From the NCBI GenBank assembly GCA_045635885.1, contig JAZTWO010000065.1:1-64000 (forward strand): 64,000 nucleotides of DNA. The letters are read 5' to 3'. Positions 1 to 7,433 of this stretch are shown piece after piece; the first letter of the stretch is position 1; every line of letters starts with the position of its first letter. The stretch is from RGIG4608 sp045635885 (GTDB lineage: Bacteria > Bacillota > Clostridia > Oscillospirales > CAG-272). Below the pieces are notes generated by a model. That model was given only the letters and a program-made list of their open reading frames with translations, did no database searches and was not told the origin of the DNA. Both the position numbers and the translations under genes were made by a program.

Positions 1-160
1 GTAGGGGTCGACGTCCCCGACGACCCGCCACCTCCCACCTCACACCCGTAGGGGTCGCCCCCCCTCCCTCTGCCTCCCTTGTGTAAAGGGAGGTGGCGAG
101 GAACGAGCCGGAGGGATTGTCCCCACTCAACCAAACCAACCTCCGCCACCCCTTCCAAAT
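1..160. repeat. GC-rich intergenic repeat-like stretch
   Basis: This stretch is far richer in G and C than the AT-rich DNA after it and holds no credible gene. The phrase GTAGGGGTCG occurs twice, near 1 and 47. A short hairpin with CTCCCTT and AAGGGAG arms lies at about 78-92. The composition and the self-complementary arms suggest a dispersed intergenic repeat, but only this copy can be seen, so that is inference. Confidence 0.4.
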
Positions 161-190
161 TCTACATATTAATAAATTTTTCTAAAAATA

Positions 191-219
191 TTGACAAAAT
201 TCTTCAAATATGATATAAT
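191..219 (+). promoter_or_regulatory. sigma-A promoter of the pilin-like gene
   Basis: TTGACA (191-196), a 17-nt spacer and TATAAT (214-219), with a TG extended -10. It leaves a 5' leader of roughly 140 nt before the ATG at 368. No known riboswitch could be matched in that leader; in particular it lacks the conserved c-di-GMP aptamer core. Confidence 0.8.
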
Positions 220-367
220 TACACATCAATAATGAAATACTATGCATATTTTCAGAAGTGTTTCTTGTTGAAATTCGTCAAAAAATCAATAAATTGCGAC
301 CCTTTTTGGTGCGTTTATATAGATTTTTTTAAAAAAATATTTTTTCATAATTACGGAGGTAAAAGTA

Positions 368-3300
368 ATGAAAAAACAACAAAAAAAGGCGTTTACACTT
401 GTTGAATTGCTCGTTGTAATCGCGATTTTGGCAATTCTTTCAACTGTTGCCGTTGTTGGTTACACTTCCTTCATCAAGAAGGCGGACATTTCCAATGACC
501 AAACTGTAGCAGAACAGTTGAACAGACGTTTGGAAGCAATGAAGGCGGATGTTTCAAGCCCCTATTACGGACAAGAAATCCACGCCGGAAACATTAGAGA
601 AATCACAAGATATATCCTTGACGATGCTGGCATGGCAAAACTCGAACCCAAGGCAGAAAAATACGGATATGACTTCTATTTTAACTTGGAAACAGGTGTT
701 TATGAATCAGTTGACCCTGTAACTGCAGGTCGTTCTGACAAAGCTTTGGAAGGCCTTCTTGGTTACTACGGAAAAGCTGCAGGTGTAGGAGATTATGCTG
801 ATAGCGATTACGAAGTTAGACTTGAAAACTCCTTCACAACAGATAACAAATACTTCCTCGTAAGTACAACAAGTGAAGTTGCTGAACTTATTACAGAGAT
901 TTACGGAAGAACTGTATCAGGTAGTGCTGCAGTTCAGCAGTTGATTGACGATCTCCAAGACACAGTTTTGAAAGATTTTATTAATTCGGCTGTTATTGTT
1001 ACAGATGGTATGAACTATAGATCTAACGAAACAGTTCCCACTACCGTTTTCTTCACAAACGGTGTAAATCACCTCACTGTTAAGACTGATACTAAGGTTG
1101 ATGGCTCATGGGGTAACTTGTCAACTAAAGATGTTATTGCGGACACACTCCATGTTACTGTTCCCAATACTGTAACAGCATATGATGCAGATTCTTTGAA
1201 TTTTGTTAATTCTGATGCAACTGTATATTCAGATATGACATCTGACGAATTGGCTTTAAAGGCAATTGCAGGCATAACAAATGCTACACTTAATCTTACA
1301 GATGGCGAATTCAAAACAGATGGCACAGTAATTAAGAATGAATCTACTGAAAAACAGTTTAATTACGACAACAAGATTGATAAAGTTGATGTAGTTCGTG
1401 GCGAATCTGCAGAAGCAGATTTGAAGAACCCTGTTGGTGTTTTGTTGAACGGTAATGCAAGCTTGTCTAAGGACACTATTGTTGTTCCTGCTGAAGTTTC
1501 AAACTTCAAAATCTTGCTTAGCTTTACAGGTGGCGATGATTCCAAACCTGTTTTGGGCAGAAATATCGTAGATCTTGCTATTACTCCTTATGTTGGTGAA
1601 AATCCTGTTGATAAGGGTTCCATTTTCGAAACTGCTGAATATGTTGTTGATGGTGAATATATTAATGTAGTATTCAAGGGCAACGAAAGACCTACAAAGA
1701 TTGACATTGTTGCAACAACTGATGCTGGTCTTCAGGTTATACTTTTTGTTCAGGTTGAAACTATAACTTCTGCAACAGTTAAACTTGGTGATGCTGATAC
1801 ATTGGATGTCTATGCGCCCATCAATGTTGAACTTGTAAGCATGGATGGCAATCCTGTTGAAAGCGCACTTGAATTGTCCAGTGTTGTAACTCTTTTGGGT
1901 AATAGTGGCATCTGTGCTCAAAACATCTACTGCAATTATGAATCCAAGTCTGGCTCTGCTACTGTAAATTATGCAGATGGAAAGCTTACTACATCCGGCA
2001 CAGGTTCAGGTGTTCTTACAGTAACTGTAGGTACTGAAAATTACGCATACCTTACATACAAAGCAAACCTTACAATTGCAAACGCAAAGGATTTTGCAGT
2101 TCAACCCGTTCACGAGAACAACTTTACTGCTCTCGGTAATCAGAATGCAGTTTCTCTTGCAAGCTTGTTCACACTTAACGGTGTAACAACACTTCCTGAA
2201 GGCGCAAAGCTTCTTATTCATAATGGACAGACAATGGCTGACAATACATATATGAATCCCAAACGTGGTGTTGTTTATACAGAAGACATCGGTGGCAAGA
2301 CGCTTTCTGAAGTTTCTATCGACTGGACTAAGGTAGATGCATCTGCTGAAGATACAGTATACATCCTTGTAGTTGATAAAGACGGTGTTCGTATTTCCGT
2401 TGACGTTGAAGTTCTTATTGTTGATGCCTTGAACGTTACAAAATACGATGACTTTGCACTCAATGATAGCAAAGCATTTACTAAGAGCATTGTTCTCCTT
2501 TCTGATATTGCAATGCCTAGTGATGGCTATATGACAATTGGTAAAAACTTGGCTCTCTACGGTAACGGTTATACTCTTGATGTAACCGCGGGTAGAAGAG
2601 AAGATGGTATTATCACTCTTGCAGGTACACTCCGTGACATTAAGATCATCGGTGAAGTTTACCCCGACTTTGTATTTAGTAGAGGCGATGAATACGGTTC
2701 ATCCGCTGTTGTGGCTAATAACGGTGCTTATATCTATAACTCCTATATTTCTAATACTCGTGCTCCCTTGATGGTAAATAGCGGTACTATTGTTATCGAA
2801 GACTCCGTATTGTTCGGTGGTAGATATGCTAACGTCGATGCCGTTGGCGGTACATTGACAATTAGAGGTACAGTTACAACTGTTCAGCAGGTTGTTGAAG
2901 CTAATGATAAAAACAAAACAAAGGTAATCGGTCTTGGTATTTCCGCTTGGTTTAACGATAGCAAGAAGACTGTTCTTATCGAAGACGGTGCAAACTTGGT
3001 TCAGTATAACTTTATTGACCAATCTATTAAAGATCATCTTCCTACATTGGATGTTGTAAGTGGCGTTTCAATTATGGATATGAAAGAACCCTTCGAAGCA
3101 ATGTTTGGTAGCGCTACATACAAGAGCTACATGTTTACCGCTAATAATGGTAACTTGTATGCTAACTCCGGTATTATTTCAACAGATAAATATAGCTTGG
3201 ATTATAAGGTTGAAGGTAAAGCTACCGGAAGTTGGGGTTCTAAATATAAGGTGGGAGATATAAAGACTGTTACTGTTGAAACAGCAGTTGGTGATGATGA

Positions 3301-3784
3301 AGAATTTACAATCGCATACGATACAAGATTTACTCCCAAGGTAGGAACTGTTATTTCTGCAGGATACGTAAAAGTAACAGGAGCACAGCTTAAAGCGGGT
3401 GTTCAGTTTGAAGTTAACACAGAAATTTCTGCGGGTGTTGCTGGCCTTTCTGACCCCACTCCTTACTTGTTCCAGATTCAAAGTGATGATTACTTGACAA
3501 TCAATGTATTGGGTGGCGCATACAATAATCTCACATATAACTTTGATAAGGATATGAGTAGCACAATGGGTTCATCACTTGTATCTGCGGTAATTTCAAT
3601 GCACGATAAGGGCGTTCACTACGGTAAGATGTGTGCCGGTGTTAATACACCCGATCCTGATGCTATTGCATACGGTAAAACAACATATCAGCATGTACTT
3701 GAACAGTATATCACTATGGGCAACTTCTATGCTCCCGGTACTTACCAGTTTGTTAACGGTCATATTGTAAACTATTCTAAATAA
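368..3784 (+). CDS. oversized prepilin-type surface protein
   Basis: The N-terminus is a class III (type IV pilin-like) signal: a lysine-rich leader, then A8/F9-T-L-V-E13 and a hydrophobic helix to about residue 35. Prepilin peptidase would cut before F9; the residue before the cut is Ala rather than the usual Gly. Residues 35-120 resemble pseudopilin heads of Clostridia. The remaining ~1000 residues are Ser/Thr/Asp/Gly/Val-rich and apparently all beta. Residues ~720-850 look like a parallel beta-helix, with short turns of alternating hydrophobic residues and Asn/Gly. Pilins are normally 130-250 aa, so this is probably a membrane-anchored or pilus-tip surface protein. RBS is GGAGG. No pilus assembly genes lie in the window. 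Function is not known. Confidence 0.8.
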   Translation: MKKQQKKAFTLVELLVVIAILAILSTVAVVGYTSFIKKADISNDQTVAEQLNRRLEAMKADVSSPYYGQEIHAGNIREITRYILDDAGMAKLEPKAEKYGYDFYFNLETGVYESVDPVTAGRSDKALEGLLGYYGKAAGVGDYADSDYEVRLENSFTTDNKYFLVSTTSEVAELITEIYGRTVSGSAAVQQLIDDLQDTVLKDFINSAVIVTDGMNYRSNETVPTTVFFTNGVNHLTVKTDTKVDGSWGNLSTKDVIADTLHVTVPNTVTAYDADSLNFVNSDATVYSDMTSDELALKAIAGITNATLNLTDGEFKTDGTVIKNESTEKQFNYDNKIDKVDVVRGESAEADLKNPVGVLLNGNASLSKDTIVVPAEVSNFKILLSFTGGDDSKPVLGRNIVDLAITPYVGENPVDKGSIFETAEYVVDGEYINVVFKGNERPTKIDIVATTDAGLQVILFVQVETITSATVKLGDADTLDVYAPINVELVSMDGNPVESALELSSVVTLLGNSGICAQNIYCNYESKSGSATVNYADGKLTTSGTGSGVLTVTVGTENYAYLTYKANLTIANAKDFAVQPVHENNFTALGNQNAVSLASLFTLNGVTTLPEGAKLLIHNGQTMADNTYMNPKRGVVYTEDIGGKTLSEVSIDWTKVDASAEDTVYILVVDKDGVRISVDVEVLIVDALNVTKYDDFALNDSKAFTKSIVLLSDIAMPSDGYMTIGKNLALYGNGYTLDVTAGRREDGIITLAGTLRDIKIIGEVYPDFVFSRGDEYGSSAVVANNGAYIYNSYISNTRAPLMVNSGTIVIEDSVLFGGRYANVDAVGGTLTIRGTVTTVQQVVEANDKNKTKVIGLGISAWFNDSKKTVLIEDGANLVQYNFIDQSIKDHLPTLDVVSGVSIMDMKEPFEAMFGSATYKSYMFTANNGNLYANSGIISTDKYSLDYKVEGKATGSWGSKYKVGDIKTVTVETAVGDDEEFTIAYDTRFTPKVGTVISAGYVKVTGAQLKAGVQFEVNTEISAGVAGLSDPTPYLFQIQSDDYLTINVLGGAYNNLTYNFDKDMSSTMGSSLVSAVISMHDKGVHYGKMCAGVNTPDPDAIAYGKTTYQHVLEQYITMGNFYAPGTYQFVNGHIVNYSK

Positions 3785-3792
3785 TTGATAGT

Positions 3793-5004
3793 ATGAAAAT
3801 AGCTAAACAAAAAAATAACAATAACAAAAATATCATAGCGATTGCCGTTGCGGCAATCGCTGTGGTACTGGCAATTGTTTTGATTATTGTTCTTATTCCC
3901 TCAAGGGATAAAAAGGGCAATGGCAAAAATGATGTGCCAAAGGTTACAACAACAACAACGCAGGGAACTGCAAAAATCAAAGAACTTGTTGTTGAATCTC
4001 TTCCTTCCAAAACCACATATTATGTGGGCGAAGAATTTGATCCAACAGGAATTAAAATTAAAGTTGTTACAACAAAAGCATCTACAGATTATTATATTGA
4101 TGCAACTGATGCCGAATTGACCTTTACAGGATTTGATAGTTCATCTGTAAATGAATCATTAACGGTTTATGCTAATTATAAAGGATACAAAGCATCCTTT
4201 ACAGTAAGCGTTGAGTTGGTTCCCACAGTTGTTGAAGGAACCGCAACAGGCATTTCCGTGGCTTACGTTTCTAAGTCAATTTATTATCTTGGTGATTCTT
4301 TTGACCCCTCTGGAGTTAAACTTGCAGTAACTATTGCAGAAAATGATACCGTATATTATATTAACGGTGACCATTCCGGCGTTGAATTTAGTGGATTTGA
4401 TAGTTCCGTTGTAAATGACGAACTTTCAATTAAGGTTTCCTATAAGGGCTTTACCACAACCTATACAGTTGCAGTTAAAGATCCATCATTTGCAGAATAT
4501 GTAATTTTGAGCTTGACAATTGCAAGTTCCCCAAGAACAATCTATTATATAGGTCAACAGTTTGACATTACGGGATTGCGAGTTCAGGTTAATACCGATA
4601 AGCAGGCGACAACATTCTTTGTTGAAGCGGACGATCCCAAACTCGAAATTACAGGATTTGATAGTTCTGTAGCCTGCGAAAATCAGGTTATTACCGTAAC
4701 TTATGAAGGTGTTAGCACAAAATTTACAGTTACAATTAAAGAATATCCCACCGCTGCGCCAAAGCTTGAATCAATCGAAGTTGTTGGTTTGACTACTACA
4801 TATACACTTGCTGACTGGCAAGATGGTATCAGTATTAAGAACGTAACATTGAAGTTGGTTTATGACAATGGCACAACAGAGGAAATTCCTATGAAGTGGA
4901 ATTATGTTGATCCCACTGAAGTAATGACTGCACCCGGAACAACAAACTTTGTTGTTAATTACGGTGGCAAAACAACAACTGTTGTAATCACAATAACAGA
5001 ATAA
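3793..5004 (+). CDS. membrane-anchored bacterial Ig-like repeat protein
   Basis: A short basic, Asn-rich N-terminus is followed by one strong membrane helix (residues ~14-36) and a low-complexity Thr linker. Three related repeats of about 80-90 residues follow (starting near 65, 155 and 245), each with the pattern YY-[VIL]-G-x-x-F-[DE]-x-[TS]-G and later GFDSS. This is typical of Big_3-type Ig-like domains. A fourth, diverged domain ends the protein. Predicted topology is cytoplasmic N-terminus and extracellular repeats. The start lies 8 nt after the stop of the pilin-like gene with no clear Shine-Dalgarno sequence, suggesting coupled translation and joint function at the cell surface. Ligand unknown. 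Confidence 0.75.
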   Translation: MKIAKQKNNNNKNIIAIAVAAIAVVLAIVLIIVLIPSRDKKGNGKNDVPKVTTTTTQGTAKIKELVVESLPSKTTYYVGEEFDPTGIKIKVVTTKASTDYYIDATDAELTFTGFDSSSVNESLTVYANYKGYKASFTVSVELVPTVVEGTATGISVAYVSKSIYYLGDSFDPSGVKLAVTIAENDTVYYINGDHSGVEFSGFDSSVVNDELSIKVSYKGFTTTYTVAVKDPSFAEYVILSLTIASSPRTIYYIGQQFDITGLRVQVNTDKQATTFFVEADDPKLEITGFDSSVACENQVITVTYEGVSTKFTVTIKEYPTAAPKLESIEVVGLTTTYTLADWQDGISIKNVTLKLVYDNGTTEEIPMKWNYVDPTEVMTAPGTTNFVVNYGGKTTTVVITITE

Positions 5005-5018
5005 TTTATAAAAAAATT

Positions 5019-5050
5019 GCAGGGAGCGAGAAATCGCGCCCTGTTTTTTT
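5019..5050 (+). terminator. intrinsic terminator after surface-protein operon
   Basis: CAGGG-A-GCGA stem closed by TCGC-G-CCCTG, followed by seven T on the plus strand. It ends the two-gene operon starting at 368. Confidence 0.8.
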
Positions 5051-5103
5051 GTCGTTTGGGGTGTTTACAATTTGTTAATTGTTGTTAACTAAATATTCAC
5101 GTA

Positions 5104-5140
5104 AAAAAGCCTCCCTTTATAAAAAGGGAGGAATTTTTAT
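5104..5140. terminator. bidirectional terminator between surface and lipid operons
   Basis: CCTCCCTTT and AAAGGGAGG arms with AT-rich tracts on both sides. On the minus strand it ends in a T run just beyond the pssA stop, so it should terminate the lipid operon. Confidence 0.7.
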
Positions 5141-5152
5141 TCGATTTGTATA

Positions 5153-5749
5153 CTATTTCTTCTTGCCAAAAAGCAATGAACCAACGTCAAGCTTGGGAAT
5201 TTTTATGTCAAAAACGAAGAAAAATGCCATAATAGCAGGCGCCAAATGATACAACCAAATGCTAATTTCCCCCGGAATATTCCATCCAATAAAGAAAATT
5301 ATGGGAGTAATAATGGCAGAAAATGTTATTGGCATTCCTCGAAAAGCCTTTAAACATGCGCTTTCACTGGGATTTGCCTGTCTACTTGTTTCAAGCACGT
5401 TAAAAAACGCAAGTCTGATAAGTCCGCAAAGAACGTAAACCACAAGCACCGCAACTCCAATCGCCGATCTAACCCCGCTGCAATAAAACGCAACCGCCGG
5501 CGCAATTCCAAACGCAATCACATCCGTCAACGAATCAATCTGAATTCCAAAGTTCTTTTGGTCCTGTGTTCTGTTCTTTTTTGTTCGAGCAACAATGCCG
5601 TCAAACATGTCGCAAAATCCCGAAAACATTATGCAAAATACTGCAATACCAACGTTTCCTCGGGTTGCCTGAACCATTCCTACAAGTGCTGAAGCCAAGC
5701 TTATGTAAGTTAAAATAACTGTATAGTCATAAAATCCTATGAAATGCAA
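5153..5749 (-). CDS. pssA: CDP-diacylglycerol-serine O-phosphatidyltransferase
   Basis: Makes phosphatidylserine from CDP-diacylglycerol and serine at the cytoplasmic membrane. It carries the CDP-alcohol phosphotransferase signature DG-x2-AR, then G-x3-D-x3-D, and several membrane helices. An ATG start at 5815 is possible but would overlap DUF368 by 53 nt. I prefer the TTG at 5749: a perfect AGGAGG sits 9 nt upstream, and the product then begins LHFIGFYDYTVILTY, the usual start of clostridial PssA. This gives 198 aa and a 13-nt gap to the DUF368 stop. Last gene of the pgsA-DUF368-pssA operon. The family is secure; the start is inferred from RBS and homology. Confidence 0.88.
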   Translation of the reverse strand: MHFIGFYDYTVILTYISLASALVGMVQATRGNVGIAVFCIMFSGFCDMFDGIVARTKKNRTQDQKNFGIQIDSLTDVIAFGIAPAVAFYCSGVRSAIGVAVLVVYVLCGLIRLAFFNVLETSRQANPSESACLKAFRGMPITFSAIITPIIFFIGWNIPGEISIWLYHLAPAIMAFFFVFDIKIPKLDVGSLLFGKKK

Positions 5750-5762
5750 AACCGAATGCCTC

Positions 5763-6596
5763 CTAAATACTTTTTTTCTTTTTTTCGCTTTTTTCCATAA
5801 AATGTGCAACCGCAAAGCCGATTATAAAACAAATTATTGAAATTATCATTGTCCACACGTTAATAAAATCGTGGGGAAGAGTTTTTAGTGATGATGAGAT
5901 TACAAATCCCAAAATTATACGAGAAATTATTGCATAATGCTTTTTGAAAAGCATATTTACAAGCTTTGCAAAAAGCAAAACCGTTGCCACAATGCCAACT
6001 CCAAAAGGAATTAGCACGTTCATATCAAAACCACCGATACCGTCGGTTAGTGGAACGTAAATGCCGAGGTAAATTAGCACCGTTGATGAACTTAAGCCCG
6101 GAACAATCAAGCTAATGCCCCACATAAATCCACAAAATACAAAGCTTAAAAAGTTTGCGGGGATTACAATCGCTTCTCCTGATTCAATCAAGTGGAAGAG
6201 AATGTAGGATATTGACAGCGAAATTACAAACGGTGTCCAGCTTGCACCTTTGTTTGCTTCTTCACTTTTCTTGAACATATCGGGAATGGTTCCGCAAACA
6301 AGACCGAAGAAAAGGAAAATTGCAATATCGGGAGCTATTGAGAAAAGTGTTTCACACACCTTGGCGAGAAGAATAAATCCAAGCATCCAGCCCACAATGA
6401 ATGGAGCAAAGAATTGAAAATTATTCTTTATTGATTTTTTGGGGCTTGTTAAAAGCTCCATAAGCGGCTCATAAAGCCCGAACGCAACACATAAAACACC
6501 GCCGCTAACACCGGGCAGGATTGCTCCGACACCGATTATTGCGCCCTGAATTGCGTGCGTGATCATTTGATAAACATTAATCTTATTTTTTTCCAT
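5763..6596 (-). CDS. DUF368 membrane protein, probable polyprenyl-phosphate (Und-P) transporter PopT-like
   Basis: A polytopic membrane protein of 277 aa with the two Gly/Pro-rich internal repeats typical of DUF368: GAILPGVSGG near the N-terminus and LIVPGLSSST near residue 165. DUF368 (PopT) proteins return undecaprenyl phosphate across the membrane for reuse in envelope polymer synthesis, a family role shown in other bacteria. It overlaps the end of pgsA by 14 nt, so translation is probably coupled. The neighbours on both sides make phospholipids, which fits a lipid-carrier role. Substrate is inferred from the family. Confidence 0.85.
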   Translation of the reverse strand: MEKNKINVYQMITHAIQGAIIGVGAILPGVSGGVLCVAFGLYEPLMELLTSPKKSIKNNFQFFAPFIVGWMLGFILLAKVCETLFSIAPDIAIFLFFGLVCGTIPDMFKKSEEANKGASWTPFVISLSISYILFHLIESGEAIVIPANFLSFVFCGFMWGISLIVPGLSSSTVLIYLGIYVPLTDGIGGFDMNVLIPFGVGIVATVLLFAKLVNMLFKKHYAIISRIILGFVISSSLKTLPHDFINVWTMIISIICFIIGFAVAHFMEKSEKKKKSI

Positions 6597-7161
6597 CTTT
6601 CATCATTTCAAATGCTTCAAAGGTATAAAGTGTACCGGAAACTAACATAAACAACGTGATAAAGCATACCATCACGAGTGACAATGTGCTATTGATATTG
6701 GGCCAAACAAGATGGGACATGATTACAATGATAACAAAGCCCGTGGACGCCTTTCCGTGCCATTTTGCGCCCCTGATGAGTCCTGTTTTTTTATATACGT
6801 AAGCTCTTAGAGCAAGGGAACCAAGTTCCTTTACCAAAAGAACCAAAAAGGGAACGATCATAACAGGAAATCTGGTTATTAAGCAGGCGAAAATTGTGAG
6901 CTGAGTGGCTTTATCTGCAACGGGATCAATAAATTTGCCAAAATCGGTAATCATATTGAATTTTCTTGCAATAAAACCGTCTGCTATGTCAGTGAACGTG
7001 GAGAGCAATACCACGATTAGCGACCACAGATTATCTTGCTTGAAGCAATATAAGTATATAATGACGGGTACTAATAAAATGCGTACTATAGAAAGTATAT
7101 TTGGAATAGTGAAAATTCGTTCGTTAGACCCAGCGAACGCTTTACGAAAAGAAAAATTCAT
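6583..7161 (-). CDS. pgsA: CDP-diacylglycerol-glycerol-3-phosphate 3-phosphatidyltransferase
   Basis: Makes phosphatidylglycerol phosphate, precursor of phosphatidylglycerol and cardiolipin, in the membrane. The 192-aa length is usual. TIPNILSIVRILLVP is the typical PgsA first helix, and the CDP-alcohol phosphotransferase motif DG-x2-AR-x8-G-x3-D-x3-D is intact (DGFIAR ... GKFIDPVAD). A G-rich RBS (GGGGG) precedes the ATG at 7161. First gene of the minus-strand lipid operon, under the promoter at 7217-7244. Confidence 0.93.
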   Translation of the reverse strand: MNFSFRKAFAGSNERIFTIPNILSIVRILLVPVIIYLYCFKQDNLWSLIVVLLSTFTDIADGFIARKFNMITDFGKFIDPVADKATQLTIFACLITRFPVMIVPFLVLLVKELGSLALRAYVYKKTGLIRGAKWHGKASTGFVIIVIMSHLVWPNINSTLSLVMVCFITLFMLVSGTLYTFEAFEMMKDGKK

Positions 7162-7216
7162 AAAAAACCCCCAAGATATATCTTTGCATAGCTATAAAAA
7201 TACCTATTCATATTAT

Positions 7217-7244
7217 ATTATACTATATTTTTTACTTCTGTCAA
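7217..7244 (-). promoter_or_regulatory. promoter of pgsA operon
   Basis: On the minus strand TTGACA (7239-7244), a 16-nt spacer, then TATAAT (7217-7222). It lies 56 nt upstream of the pgsA ATG and is divergent from the MMPL promoter about 80 bp away. Confidence 0.8.
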
Positions 7245-7322
7245 GGTTATTTTGCTATTTTCAACAAAATTTGATGTACAAATATATAAATTAATATATT
7301 TATGTAAAAATAAAATTTGTTA

Positions 7323-7351
7323 TTGATTTTTTTGACGGTTTATGATACAAT
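7323..7351 (+). promoter_or_regulatory. promoter of the MMPL transporter gene
   Basis: TTGATT (7323-7328), 17-nt spacer, TACAAT (7346-7351) with a TG extended -10. The leader to the ATG at 7434 is about 75 nt. Confidence 0.65.
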
Positions 7352-7433
7352 TATAGTGTATGGTAGGAAAGTATCGCTTTTTTATCATTTTATCCTTTGT
7401 CAATTTCGTATGACAATATTATTCGGAGGGAAT

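Noticed and set aside
226..367. Possible c-di-GMP riboswitch upstream of the pilin-like gene
   Set aside because: Such riboswitches often precede pilin genes in Clostridia, but the conserved aptamer core is absent.
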